DNA of 64,000 nt from Methylosinus sp. LW4 (GCF_000379125.1 NZ_KB900626.1:3906024-3970023); one strand, 5' to 3'. Shown: positions 27,466 through 40,176, counted from the stretch's first letter. Numbers and translations: made by a program. Notes: generated from the letters alone by a model not told the origin.

Positions 27466-28629
27466 TCACCAGCCGGCGATGCGGCGGCAGGAGCCGCCGG
27501 CGGCGCCGAATGCGTAGCGCGATCCGCAGGCATAGGCGGTCGGCGGCTCGCCGGTCTGCTCGAAGAGGTCGTAGCCTTCCTTCAAATTTTGCCAGAAGCC
27601 GCTCCATTGCTGGTGCTCCGGCGGCGCCGACCAGAGATTGGTCCAATCGCCCTGCGTCTCCTTGGCCAAGGCCGCATCGGTCATGCGGAACGGGAAGATA
27701 TGGACCGGCACCTCATGCTGGCCGCCGCGCAGCGCGGCTTCCACCATGCCGTAGATTTCCTCGATCACTCTGTCGGTCATGGCGAAGCAGCCGACCGATT
27801 TGCAGGAGCCATGGACCATCAGCGCGCCGCCAGTGCGGCCGTTCTGCTTGTCGTAGGCGTTGGGAAAGCCGACGTCGAAGGCGCGGTGGTAATGGGAGTT
27901 CGGATTGAGCTGGCGCGCCGAGACGCTGTAGAAGCCCTCGGGCGATTGATAATCGCCGGATTTCAGCTTGGGTCCGAGATGGCCGGACCATTTGCAGATG
28001 GGATAGGTCCGGTAGAGCGCGAAACGCCCGCTCTGCCGACGCCAGAGCTCGAGCTCGCCTTCCTTTTTGAAGATGCGGACATAGACCGCGGAGCCCATGC
28101 GGAAATTACCGTCGTCGCGGTTCGTCAGCGGCGGCGGCTCATTGGGCGGCGCGGCGGCGAGGGCGAGCGCCTGTGTCGGAGGCGAGACCGCGACGGGCGG
28201 CAGCGCGGTCGTCCCCGCGGGCGTCTCGGCTGTGGCCACGGGCTCGACGCCGGCGAGATTGCGCGGCCGCGCCGGCGGCAGCGGCGCATCGACAGGCGGC
28301 AAGGCGAGGACCGCCTCCGGCTCCGCGGGACGCAGGGGAGGCAGCGCCGCGAGGAAGGAGGGCGGGCGCGCGCTCGGCGCGGCGGCGATCGCCGGCGGCG
28401 GCTCCTCGCTCGGCGCCGGCTCCTCTTGCCGCGCGGTCTCGACAATGGCGCCGCGCAGATTTTGCACCAGCGCGCCGAAGGGATTTGAGCGTCTTGCCGT
28501 GACGGCCTCGCGCGTCTCCGCCAGCCGCGCCGGGCCGCGCGAGGCGAAGGCGACGAAAACGCCGATCTCGACGAGGCTCAGAGCCAGCGCGGCGGCGAGG
28601 AGGAGGGGGCGCGACGGTTTCGACGGCAT
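27466..28629 (-). CDS. L,D-transpeptidase family (YkuD/YafK-like) secreted protein
   Basis: This is a 387-residue envelope protein. The N-terminus has one hydrophobic segment (LLLAAALALSLVEIGVFVAFA), then about 130 residues rich in Pro and Ala that would span the periplasm. A catalytic domain follows with MVHGSCKSVGCFAMTD, which holds the His and Cys of the YkuD fold. Such enzymes cross-link peptidoglycan or attach proteins to it. The YafK-like subgroup lacks the exact SHGC-x-R-x2-N of canonical enzymes, so the exact reaction is uncertain. Confidence 0.88.
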   Translation of the reverse strand: MPSKPSRPLLLAAALALSLVEIGVFVAFASRGPARLAETREAVTARRSNPFGALVQNLRGAIVETARQEEPAPSEEPPPAIAAAPSARPPSFLAALPPLRPAEPEAVLALPPVDAPLPPARPRNLAGVEPVATAETPAGTTALPPVAVSPPTQALALAAAPPNEPPPLTNRDDGNFRMGSAVYVRIFKKEGELELWRRQSGRFALYRTYPICKWSGHLGPKLKSGDYQSPEGFYSVSARQLNPNSHYHRAFDVGFPNAYDKQNGRTGGALMVHGSCKSVGCFAMTDRVIEEIYGMVEAALRGGQHEVPVHIFPFRMTDAALAKETQGDWTNLWSAPPEHQQWSGFWQNLKEGYDLFEQTGEPPTAYACGSRYAFGAAGGSCRRIAGW

Positions 28630-28725
28630 GGGTCGTTACGGAATCAGTGAAAACGCATTACGAAACGCGATATTGGCGAAGGAACGGCCGAGGCGCGGCC
28701 AAAAGCGCGCCCCGCCACAGAAAAA

Positions 28726-29253
28726 TCAATGCCCTTCGAAGGTGACGAGCCGACGCACCGGCACGCCGAGCGCCTCGATCTTCTTTGCGCCGCCGAGCTC
28801 CGGCAGATCGATGACGAAGCAGGCGGCGATGACCTCGGCGCCGATCTTCTGCAGCAGCTTCACGGCGCCTTCCGCTGTGCCGCCGGTGGCGATGAGATCG
28901 TCGACGAGAATGACGCGCTCGCCCTTCACCACGGCGTCCTCGTGCACCTCCATCTCGTCCACGCCATATTCCAGCGAATAGGCGATGGAGACGGTGGCAT
29001 GCGGCAGCTTGCCCTTCTTGCGCACGGGCACGAAGCCTGCCGACAATTGATGCGCCACCGCGCCGCCCAGAATGAAGCCGCGCGCCTCCATGCCCGCCAC
29101 CTTGTCGATCTTCGTGCCGGCCCAGGGCTGCACCAGTTCGTCCACCGCGCGGCGAAACGCCCTGGCGTCGCCGAGCAGGGTGGTGATGTCGCGGAACATG
29201 ATGCCCGGCTTGGGATAATCGGGAATCGTGCGAATCGAGGAGGCGAGGGTCAT
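28726..29253 (-). CDS. apt: Adenine phosphoribosyltransferase
   Basis: It salvages adenine to AMP using PRPP. The 175-residue form starts [18 protein letters not shown]. The PRPP-binding motif [17 protein letters not shown] and the [15 protein letters not shown] segment are intact. The ATG at 29253 has a weak GAG site 7 bases upstream; an in-frame ATG at 29301 would add 16 residues with no better site. mtnP nearby (31679-32560) releases adenine, so the two form a salvage link. Confidence 0.93.
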   Translation of the reverse strand: MTLASSIRTIPDYPKPGIMFRDITTLLGDARAFRRAVDELVQPWAGTKIDKVAGMEARGFILGGAVAHQLSAGFVPVRKKGKLPHATVSIAYSLEYGVDEMEVHEDAVVKGERVILVDDLIATGGTAEGAVKLLQKIGAEVIAACFVIDLPELGGAKKIEALGVPVRRLVTFEGH

Positions 29254-29417
29254 GTTCGAGATCTCGTCGGAATGGGTTCTGCTCGTCGGTTCATAGCTCA
29301 TTCTCGGCTAAAGCGCATCTTCGCCGCCCGCCTCAGAGTGGCCGTGGGATCGCCGAGCCAGCGCCCATTTTCCCTGCAAAGATCAGGATGTTCAAGTTTT
29401 CGAGAGGATTTCTTCAC

Positions 29418-30053
29418 ATGGCTGACATAAAGCGCAGAATTTTTTACGTCGCGGCGGCGGTCGCCGTCGCGGGGTTTCTCGGTCTCTTCGGCTATGAGGC
29501 GGTCTCTGTGGCGTTCGCGCGCGTCGCCACGCCGGAGATTTTCGCACGCTATGAGGCGGAGACCGACAATGGCGCCTCCCTGCCCGCCGGGCTGTCCCGC
29601 GAGCGAATCGAGACGCTGCTCAAAGTGCAGGATCCGAGCTTCTGGACGCATGACGGAGTCGATTGGAGCGCGCCGCTCACCACCACCACCGTCACGCAAT
29701 CCGTGGTGAAGCGGCTCTATTTCGAGAATTTCCAAAAGGGCTTCTCGAAGATCCGGCAGACGCTGATCGCGCGATTCGCGGTCGCGCCGCTGACGTCCAA
29801 GAATGCGCAGCTCGCCGCTTTCATCGATGTGAACGGATTCGAGCCCGCATCGCAAAAATGGTTCGGCAAGACGCTGGCGGAGCTCGACGACGAAGAGTTT
29901 CTCTCGCTGGTCGCGACCAACAACAATCCCAAGGATTACGCGCCGGGCACGCAGGCCAACGCCGAGCGCGTGCGCCGCATCGAGAAATATCTCGCCGGCC
30001 TCTGCGAGCGGCGCGGATTTTCCGATGTGTGGCTGGAGAGCTGCGGGGGATGA
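29418..30053 (+). CDS. GT51-like peptidoglycan glycosyltransferase homologue, first copy, catalytic Glu absent
   Basis: This 211-residue protein has one N-terminal membrane segment (IFYVAAAVAVAGFLGLFGY) and a domain that aligns with the GT51 transglycosylases. It has DPSFWTHDGVDW in place of the ED-x2-F-x2-H-x-G-x-D motif, then TVTQSVVKRLYF, and a C-terminal WFGKTLAEL and GTQANAERVRRIEKYL. The catalytic Glu of the ED motif is Gln71 here, and the second catalytic Glu aligns with Gln114. It is probably not an active polymerase. The ATG at 29418 aligns with the paralogue start and has GAGAGG upstream; 29388 is an alternative. Confidence 0.75.
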   Translation: MADIKRRIFYVAAAVAVAGFLGLFGYEAVSVAFARVATPEIFARYEAETDNGASLPAGLSRERIETLLKVQDPSFWTHDGVDWSAPLTTTTVTQSVVKRLYFENFQKGFSKIRQTLIARFAVAPLTSKNAQLAAFIDVNGFEPASQKWFGKTLAELDDEEFLSLVATNNNPKDYAPGTQANAERVRRIEKYLAGLCERRGFSDVWLESCGG

Positions 30054-30193
30054 CCCGCGGCTCGTCCCGCCGCAATCGCGTCGGAAGCGGCCGCGAGATG
30101 GCCGCTTCCGTGTCGCGCCGCCGCCCTTTTTCCTCGCAAAGCTTCTCGAGAGGGAGGCGCGGCGGGGAGTTGGTTGCGGCGGGAGCTTGTGTG

Positions 30194-30850
30194 ATGCGGG
30201 AAGCGAAATTGCGGGCGCGCTCATTCGCGGCGGCGACGGCCGGCTCGGCGCTGGCCGCCTTCGCCGGCGCGGCCTTCGCCGCCGTTATCGGCTATGAGGC
30301 GGTCTCTGTCGCATTGGCGCGGATCGCCACGCCGTCGCTGTTCGCGCGCTATGAGGCGGAGACGGATCATGGCGCGAAATTGCCGCCCGGCTTCTCGCGC
30401 GAGCGCATAGAAACGCTGCTCGCCGTGCATGACCCCGGCTTCTGGATCCATGGCGGCGTCGATTGGAGCGCGCCGCTCGCCAGCACGGTCGCGCAATCGG
30501 TGACGAAGAAACTCTATTTCGCCGATTTCAAGCCGGGCTTCGGCAGGATTCGTCAAACGTTGATCGCGCAATTCGCCGTCGGCCCGCTGGCCTCCAAGAG
30601 CGCGCAGATCGCCGCTTTCATCGATGTGGGCGGATTCGATTCCGCCTCGCGCCGATGGTTCGGCAAGCCGCTCGCGGAATTGGACGACGACGAGTTTCTC
30701 GCCCTCGTCGCCGCCGGCGATGAGACGATGGAGCGCGCGCCGGGCACGCAGGCCAACGCCGAGCGCGTGCGCCGCATCGAGAAATATCTCGCCGGCCTCT
30801 GCGCGCGGCGCGGCTTCGCCGATGCGTGGCTGGACGATTGCGCGGATTGA
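30194..30850 (+). CDS. GT51-like peptidoglycan glycosyltransferase homologue, second copy, catalytic Glu absent
   Basis: This 218-residue tandem paralogue of the preceding gene is highly similar over nearly its whole length, including YEAVSVA, RYEAETD, SRERIETLL and GTQANAERVRRIEKYLAGLC. One membrane segment is followed by the GT51-like domain. The ED-motif glutamate is replaced by His79 (VHDPGFWIHGG) and the second catalytic position is Gln121. Different replacements in the two copies, with the fold kept, suggest a conserved non-catalytic role. The ATG at 30194 has GGAG 7 bases upstream of a GTG-rich lead. Confidence 0.75.
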   Translation: MREAKLRARSFAAATAGSALAAFAGAAFAAVIGYEAVSVALARIATPSLFARYEAETDHGAKLPPGFSRERIETLLAVHDPGFWIHGGVDWSAPLASTVAQSVTKKLYFADFKPGFGRIRQTLIAQFAVGPLASKSAQIAAFIDVGGFDSASRRWFGKPLAELDDDEFLALVAAGDETMERAPGTQANAERVRRIEKYLAGLCARRGFADAWLDDCAD

Positions 30851-30863
30851 CGCGCCCTCACAT

Positions 30864-31598
30864 CTACTTGGGCAGCAGCCGCCATACGCCTCGCACATGC
30901 GCGTCTATGCGCTCCTGGCCGGGCTGAACGGCGACGGCGATGGCGCGTGGGCCCGGCTCGAGGCGTGCGCTCGGCAAATCGGCCTCGCCGATCGCGAATT
31001 CGGGATTGAGCTCCAGCGCAACCAGCTCGCCGAGCCGCATCGATGCGCCCTCGGCCAGCAGCTCGGCGCGATGACGCGCATTGGCGATCGCCTTGCCGAG
31101 CAGCAGCTCCTCACGGTCGGCCCTGTCGGTCACTCGGAAGCGCACATTGTTCAGGCGATTGGCGTGCGCGGTGAGAAGCCGGCCGATGATGTCGCCCACA
31201 TGGTCGACCTCCGCCGTCGTGACGACGAAATCGGTCGAAGCGCGAAATCCAGTCAAGCTGCGCTTGATGATTTGCCGATTGCTCGGGTCGCGCTCCTCGG
31301 AATAGACCGGCGCGACCTGCACGTTTCTGGACCGAATGTCTTTGCGCGCGACGCCCGCCGCTTCTATGTCCTGCATCAGCGCCGAGGACAGGCGCGCGAG
31401 TTCGCTCGTCGCTTGCGCGGCCGTCGGCTCATCGGCGAAAACGCCGAGCTGAATGTCGGCGCGATCGGGCGTGACCTCCTGCGTCGCCATCCCATGCACG
31501 TCGGCGACGGGAAAGTCCCAATGCGTTCGCTCCGACGCATGAGCGGAGGCGGCGACGAGCAGCGGCGCGCAAATGGCGAAGACTGAAAATATTCGCAT
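30864..31598 (-). CDS. Secreted SIMPL-domain (DUF541) protein
   Basis: This 244-residue protein has a signal peptide (MRIFSVFAICAPLLVAASAHA) and a SIMPL/DUF541 domain with VHGMATQEVTPDRADIQLGV and NARHRAELLAEGASMRLGEL. Members are periplasmic or outer-membrane linked and function is poorly known, with some oxidative-stress links. The ATG at 31598 has a perfect AAGGAG site; the frame extends 9 codons further but without support. It converges on the second GT51-like gene. Confidence 0.88.
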   Translation of the reverse strand: MRIFSVFAICAPLLVAASAHASERTHWDFPVADVHGMATQEVTPDRADIQLGVFADEPTAAQATSELARLSSALMQDIEAAGVARKDIRSRNVQVAPVYSEERDPSNRQIIKRSLTGFRASTDFVVTTAEVDHVGDIIGRLLTAHANRLNNVRFRVTDRADREELLLGKAIANARHRAELLAEGASMRLGELVALELNPEFAIGEADLPSARLEPGPRAIAVAVQPGQERIDAHVRGVWRLLPK

Positions 31599-31678
31599 GA
31601 AAATGCTCCTTCTATCGGAGCCCATGCTCGCCGCTTCGCCATTAACGGCGGCTGAACGCTATTCTCACACTGCCGCTC

Positions 31679-32560
31679 TCACCCGGCCGCGCCGCGCGTC
31701 CGCGCGACGATGACGCCGAGCTTCTCCATCAGCGCCGGATCGCGCGCCTCGGGCGCCGTCAGAATGGCGTTGTCGAGCGCGCGGTCGGAGCCGATGGGGC
31801 AGGGCTCGTGCTCTTGTGGGAAATCCGCGAGCAGACGCGCGAGAAGACGGCTCGCCTTGTCGGCGTTGTCGCGCACCACGGCGATGACCGCCGCGACATC
31901 GACATTGTCGTGCTCTGGATGCCAGCAATCGAAATCCGTGACCATTGCGATGGTCGCGTAAGAGAGCTCCGCCTCGCGCGCGAGCTTGGCTTCCGGCATC
32001 GCCGTCATGCCGATGACGTCATAGCCCGCGGCCTTATAGGTCAGCGATTCCGCGTAGGACGAAAATTGCGGACCTTCCATGCAGACATAGGTTCCGCCGA
32101 CGGAATGCTCCATGCCTTCTGCTTTCGCCGCGGCGGCGATGCGCTTCGCCAGCAAGGGCGCCACAGGATGCGCCATCGACACATGCGCGACGCAGCCATT
32201 GCCGAAGAAGGAGGATTGCCGGCCGAAGGTGCGATCGACGAATTGATCCGGCAGCACGAAGAGGCCGGGATAGAGTTCCGATTTGAACGAGCCGCAGGCG
32301 GAGACGGACACGAGATCGGTGACGCCCGCCTGCTTCAGCGCGAAAATATTGGCGCGATAATTTATGCCCGAGGGCGAGAACACATGACCGCGACCGTGAC
32401 GCGGCAGGAAAACCACCTGCGTCTCGCCGATGCGGCCGAAATGCAGAGCGTCGGACGGATCGCCCCAAGGCGTCGTCACGCGCTGCTCGCGCAAATCCTG
32501 CAGGCCGGGCAGATGATAGACGCCCGATCCTCCGATGATGCCCACCACCGCTCGCGTCAT
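31679..32560 (-). CDS. mtnP: S-methyl-5'-thioadenosine phosphorylase
   Basis: This enzyme of the methionine salvage route splits methylthioadenosine into adenine and methylthioribose-1-phosphate. The 293-residue protein has IIGGSGVYHLPGL with the phosphate loop, PRHGRGHVFSPSGINYRAN, and TYVCMEGPQFSSYAES, typical of MTAP rather than purine nucleoside phosphorylase. The ATG at 32560 follows GGAG 7 bases upstream; open frame beyond it is not conserved. apt lies about 2.4 kb downstream on the same strand. Confidence 0.94.
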   Translation of the reverse strand: MTRAVVGIIGGSGVYHLPGLQDLREQRVTTPWGDPSDALHFGRIGETQVVFLPRHGRGHVFSPSGINYRANIFALKQAGVTDLVSVSACGSFKSELYPGLFVLPDQFVDRTFGRQSSFFGNGCVAHVSMAHPVAPLLAKRIAAAAKAEGMEHSVGGTYVCMEGPQFSSYAESLTYKAAGYDVIGMTAMPEAKLAREAELSYATIAMVTDFDCWHPEHDNVDVAAVIAVVRDNADKASRLLARLLADFPQEHEPCPIGSDRALDNAILTAPEARDPALMEKLGVIVARTRGAAG

Positions 32561-32944
32561 CTTTCGTCTCCGACTGTGGATAGGATTTCGCAGTGCCATG
32601 GCCTCGCGCGAGGCGCAAGCGGCGACAATGCGCCGGCCTGCGCAGAAAAATCGCGAAGCGCTAAAAAATTCAATGTCGTCAAAGGCCAAGCCGAGGGTTT
32701 CCACGCGCCGAGACGGAGGTGACGCTTTTTTGTGCGATCGTCGAAACTGCCCTCTCCGCAGCCGTCGCAGGGTTGCGCCGCAAAATATGCTGTGTTAGGG
32801 GACGATCGCCTTGGAGCTGGGGCGTCGCCCTTGGCTCCTTCCCCCGACAATACGTTGTTCGAGGCCATTGCGGATTTCGTCGCACGCAGACCTGCGTTGC
32901 GCGCGAGGCGCCTCGAGTGACGGCGATCCGAGAGCGATACGCAA
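32561..32944. other. Intergenic region between mtnP and atpH
   Basis: About 380 bases without a supported gene separate the divergent mtnP and atp units, so promoters for both should lie here. I could not pick a convincing -35/-10 pair for either. No repeat or RNA gene is seen. Confidence 0.5.
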
Positions 32945-33507
32945 GTGGCTTCAGGCGGAGACGATCTATCCGGTGTAGCGGGGCGATACGCCTCGGCCCT
33001 TTATGATCTCGCAGTGGAGCAAGGCTCCACGGAGGAGATCGCGACGGCGCTGCGCGGCTTCGCCGCGCTGATCCAGGAGAGCAAGGATCTCGAGCGCCTG
33101 ATCGAGAGCCCGGTCTATTCTGCCGAGACGCAGATCAAGGCTCTCTCTCCCATTCTCGACGCCGCCGGCGTCACGGGCGTCGCGGCCAATTTCGTGAAGC
33201 TCGTCGCGACAAAACGTCGCCTCTTCGTTCTCCCCGCCATCATCGAGGCCTATGGCAAGCTGCATGACGCCGCCAAGGGCGTCGTGCGCGCCGACGTCAC
33301 AGTGGCCGCGCCGCTCGCCTCTCATCACGAGAGCGCGCTGCGCGAGGCGCTCGCCGGCGTCACCGGCGGCAAGGCCGTCGACCTCGAGGTGAAGGTCGAC
33401 CCGGCGATCATCGGGGGTCTCGTCGTCAAAATCGGCTCGCGCATGCTCGATGCGTCGCTGAAGACCAAGCTCAATTCCATTCGAACACGCATGAAAGAGG
33501 TCGGCTG

Positions 33508-33508
<1 letters not shown>
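32945..33508 (+). CDS. atpH: F1 ATP synthase delta subunit
   Basis: This 187-residue subunit connects the top of F1 with the b-subunit stalk. It has the family N-terminus [18 protein letters not shown] and the C-terminal [26 protein letters not shown]. The start is a GTG at 32945. The stop overlaps the atpA start by one base. It is the first gene of the F1 operon; Fo genes are not in the window, as usual in alphaproteobacteria. Confidence 0.96.
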
Positions 33509-35037
<1,529 letters not shown>

Positions 35038-35070
35038 CGCGCGCAACCTCGAGGACTAGAGACAATGCCT

Positions 35071-35154
35071 CCGTCATTGCGAGCGAAGCGAAGCAATCCA
35101 GGGGTCGCCTCACGGCTCCGGCTCGCTTCGTCGCTTCGCTCCGCGCGATGACGG
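35071..35154. repeat. Palindromic repeat inside the atp operon
   Basis: The left arm CCGTCATTGCGAGCGAAGCG is near-complementary to the right arm ending CCGCGCGATGACGG, with CTTCGTCGCTTCGCT between. This CATTGCGAGC...GCGATGACGG repeat type recurs in many alphaproteobacterial genomes. It sits between atpA and atpG and leaves both reading frames intact. Confidence 0.8.
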
Positions 35155-35190
35155 CGGCGTGGTTCTGGTCAGAATGAGACGGGTTCTCTC

Positions 35191-37537
<2,347 letters not shown>

Positions 37538-37552
37538 TCCGTTAATCGCTGA

Positions 37553-37598
37553 GCGGACGCGCGTCGGCCCGCCGACGCCTGTCCGCCCAGAGCTTTTT
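37553..37598 (+). terminator. Terminator-like hairpin between atpD and atpC
   Basis: GCGGAC/GTCCGC (37553-37558 with 37581-37586) and GCGTCGG/CCGACGC (37561-37567 with 37572-37578) form a two-part stem, followed 7 bases later by a TTTTT run. A second 7-bp hairpin (TCGGAAA/TTTCCGA) lies further on, before atpC. It could attenuate atpC expression. Confidence 0.5.
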
Positions 37599-37668
37599 GG
37601 TTTTGCAGATTTTCTCGGAAAGCCGGTTCCCGCTTTTCCGAAATCCTGCATAGACGACGGAGCCCTTC

Positions 37669-38067
37669 ATGGCCACGTTCCACTTCGAACTCGTCTCTCC
37701 CGAGAAGCTTCTGTTCTCGGGTGAGGTGGACGCCGTCGTCGCCCCCGGCGCCGAGGGCGTGTTCACGGTTCTCAAAGACCATGCGCCGGTGATGACGGTG
37801 CTGAAGCCCGGCGTCGTCGAGATCGACGGGGCAGGCAAGAAAGAAAAGCTGTTCGTGCGCGGCGGCTTCGCCGATGTCGGGCTCGGCGGCTTCACCATTC
37901 TGGCCGAATACGCCATTCCGGTGGCCGAGCTCGACGCCGCCAAGATCGACGCCGATATCAAGGACGCCAGCGAGGATGTGGCCGACGCCAAATCCGACGA
38001 GGCGCGCCGCCTCGCCTCGGAGAAGCTGGGCCAGCTCCAGGAGCTGAAGGCCGCTCTCGGCCTCTGA
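37669..38067 (+). CDS. atpC: F1 ATP synthase epsilon subunit
   Basis: This 132-residue subunit couples and inhibits F1 rotation. The N-terminal beta domain ([33 protein letters not shown]) and the C-terminal helical part ([21 protein letters not shown]) are present. It lies 131 bases after atpD, farther than usual, with hairpins between. Confidence 0.96.
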   Translation: MATFHFELVSPEKLLFSGEVDAVVAPGAEGVFTVLKDHAPVMTVLKPGVVEIDGAGKKEKLFVRGGFADVGLGGFTILAEYAIPVAELDAAKIDADIKDASEDVADAKSDEARRLASEKLGQLQELKAALGL

Positions 38068-38075
38068 CGCAAATC

Positions 38076-38102
38076 GGCGCCTGGAGCCTGTCTCCAGGCG
38101 CC
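38076..38102 (+). repeat. Perfect 11-bp hairpin after atpC
   Basis: GGCGCCTGGAG (38076-38086) pairs with CTCCAGGCGCC (38092-38102) around CCTGT, 8 bases after the atpC stop. No T-run follows. It probably acts together with the stronger terminator just downstream. Confidence 0.6.
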
Positions 38103-38124
38103 GGCCGCGCTCTTATGTGCAATG

Positions 38125-38190
38125 CGAGCCTGAAGGCTCGCGGTCCAGCGCTCGCCTCGGACCGTGAGCCTTCAGGCTCGTTTCTTTTTG
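38125..38190 (+). terminator. Rho-independent terminator of the atp operon
   Basis: The 22-base arm 38125-38146 pairs with 38159-38180 with one mismatch, and each arm is itself palindromic (GAGCCTGAAGGCTC). A TTTCTTTTTG tract follows at 38181-38190. It lies between atpC and the converging P-loop gene. Confidence 0.85.
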
Positions 38191-38207
38191 TCGGGGCAGG
38201 GTGGCGC

Positions 38208-38921
38208 TTACTTCAAGAACTGCGCGCCGTCGAGCTCGTGCCGCAGCTCGAAGCTGCGGAACTGCGTGAAGATCGGCGCGATCCAGGCTTTGAGCGCGGC
38301 GCGAATGACGATCGACATGTCCGGCGGCGGCGAGACCAGCATGCGGCTCAGCGACAGATCCGGCTCGTCCAGAGTCTTCGCCACCGCGCCGTCCAGCGCG
38401 CCGATGAGGAAACGGCGCGTCGTCGGATATTGTCCCAGCGTCTCATGGGCATAGGCGCCGAGCGGCGCGGCGCCTTCATTCTGCACGATCAGCATGGGAA
38501 GATCGGGCCATGCCGCCGACAGCGATTTCGCGCTGGCGAGAGCGGAGTCGGTGTGGTCGGCATGGAACAGCAGGATCGGCTGGACGCCGCGCGCCCGCGC
38601 CTCCTCGACAAAGCCGATCTCCTTCACCGTCTTGAAGAAACGGTCATAGGCGCGCTGCCAGACATCGACGATCTTGGGCGTCCCGTCATCGATCAGCAAC
38701 CGATCGAACAAGGAGATTTGTCCGCGTATGTCGGCCGTGTCGATGACGCGCGCGCGGTCCGGGAACCATTCGTGGTAGCGCGGCGCATGCGGATCGGTGT
38801 CGAAGCCTTCGACCTCGGTGAGGCGCGAGAGATAGAAGTCCGTCAGCAGCCGCGCGGTCGTCGAAACGCCCGAACGCGGATGCGGGGAACAGGCGACGAA
38901 CACCAAAGTGCGTCGACTCAT
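38208..38921 (-). CDS. P-loop-like protein with degenerate Walker A
   Basis: This 237-residue protein starts MSRRTLVFVACSPHPRSGVSTTARLL. That resembles the first strand and Walker A loop of ParA/MinD ATPases, but Ser replaces the essential lysine (SGVSTT for GVGKTT). A switch-like IVDVW and a FHADHTD stretch follow. No membrane segment. It lies 59 bases downstream of an intact ParA-like gene on the same strand, so the pair may act together. No family is recognised; the ATPase relation is an inference from the N-terminus. Confidence 0.7.
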   Translation of the reverse strand: MSRRTLVFVACSPHPRSGVSTTARLLTDFYLSRLTEVEGFDTDPHAPRYHEWFPDRARVIDTADIRGQISLFDRLLIDDGTPKIVDVWQRAYDRFFKTVKEIGFVEEARARGVQPILLFHADHTDSALASAKSLSAAWPDLPMLIVQNEGAAPLGAYAHETLGQYPTTRRFLIGALDGAVAKTLDEPDLSLSRMLVSPPPDMSIVIRAALKAWIAPIFTQFRSFELRHELDGAQFLK

Positions 38922-38980
38922 CTCTCACTCTCTCGGCGCCGCCCGAGGCTCTCTGTTTTGCCGCTCAACCACGTTCGGCG

Positions 38981-39814
38981 CTATGCGCCCTCCCTGCCGG
39001 CGATCCGATCCAGCAGATGGATGCGGTCGAACTCGTCGGCGATCCTGTTCTGCCAGGTGCGGACATAGCCGCGAAGGACGAAGGAATGGTCCGCCGGCTC
39101 CCCTTCCGCCGTCCGATTGGCGACGAAGGTGGAAAAAGGCGCGCCGGCGATCTCCACCTGCTCATAGGACAATTCGTTGAGCTTGGGGATGGTGATCTCG
39201 CCCGCCGTCACCACTTTCTCGAAATATTTGCGGTGCGTCACCGGGTCCCATTCGAAAAATGTGGTGTCGTTGACATGGTTCTTGACGAGGAAATAGTCCG
39301 CGTCCTCGACATAGGGCGCGACTTCTGCGATTTCGTCGAGCGAGGCGATGGACGATCCGAGCACATGGAACAGAATGAAGCCGACCTCACCTTCCGCCAC
39401 AGCATCGAGAAAGCCCGTGTCCTGCAGCGCCTGCAGGGCCGGCTCCAGCCCGCCGGCGCGAACGTCGACGACGCTGACCTTCACCTGAGCCGTGGCCAGA
39501 GTGTCGATGATCTTCATCTGGTCCGAGGTCGAGGTGAGATCGACGACATTGGTCTGGTCGGGGTGAAAGCGATAGAGCGTGCCGCGCGGCGTCTCCGTGT
39601 CGAAGGCCCGGGTCAAGACGTTGTTGGCGGCGAGATAGTCGAGCAGCACGCGCGCGATCGTCGTCTTGCCCACGCCGCCCTTGTCCGCTCCGACCAGAAT
39701 GAGCGTCGGCCGACCTCTCGGAGGGGCGAGCGGGGGAGTCTTCTCCCGCGCGACCGGCGGCCGCTCCTCACGCGCCGAACTCTGCTTGGTTTCTTTGGTC
39801 GGTCTTTGAGCCAT
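38981..39814 (-). CDS. ParA/MinD-like P-loop ATPase
   Basis: This 277-residue protein has a disordered Lys/Glu/Pro-rich N-terminus (about residues 1-35), then a deviant Walker A, LILVGADKGGVGKTTIARVLLDYL, and a switch II-like SVVDVRAGGLEPAL. The C-terminal half has no known motif. No ParB-like gene or obvious cargo is adjacent, so plasmid or chromosome partition is not supported. It resembles the cytomotive ATPases loosely. With the degenerate partner downstream it forms an unusual gene pair. Confidence 0.75.
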   Translation of the reverse strand: MAQRPTKETKQSSAREERPPVAREKTPPLAPPRGRPTLILVGADKGGVGKTTIARVLLDYLAANNVLTRAFDTETPRGTLYRFHPDQTNVVDLTSTSDQMKIIDTLATAQVKVSVVDVRAGGLEPALQALQDTGFLDAVAEGEVGFILFHVLGSSIASLDEIAEVAPYVEDADYFLVKNHVNDTTFFEWDPVTHRKYFEKVVTAGEITIPKLNELSYEQVEIAGAPFSTFVANRTAEGEPADHSFVLRGYVRTWQNRIADEFDRIHLLDRIAGREGA

Positions 39815-40176
39815 GGCCTAGCACCTATATCGCTCGCGCCCGCTTTCGGGCGGCAGGAACATAAAACTCTTACCATTTATGAGTCGGGCGCGCCGAGCCT
39901 TTTCTCGCCCCGGGGAGCGCGATCGCGGCCTTTTCCGCCCATACCACTAATGGCGTTTGTAGTTTTTCCGGGCGCCAGCTTATCTTATAGTGAATTGACA
40001 TTCACGCGACCTCGAATAAGTAGGTCTCACATTTTCGAAGGATTGCGGTTCGTGACGAGGTCTCCGCGCGCAGCGGCGATCGGCGCGGCCGCTTTGTCCG
40101 GCGCGAGGGGGTCGCGCAGGGCCGACAGCCGAAGCAAGGGCGCCTATGCGGCGACAGCGCCTATTCGGAGAAAAGG
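39815..40176. promoter_or_regulatory. Divergent intergenic region, candidate promoter of the sulfate reduction operon
   Basis: TTGACA (39995-40000) sits in a TGAAT-TGAC-ATTCA inverted repeat (39991-40004), and CTTAT/ATAAG flank it. A weak -10 (TAAGTA) follows 16 bases on. It is the best candidate for the promoter and operator of the ferredoxin-cys operon. No coding region is supported in this stretch. Confidence 0.35.
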
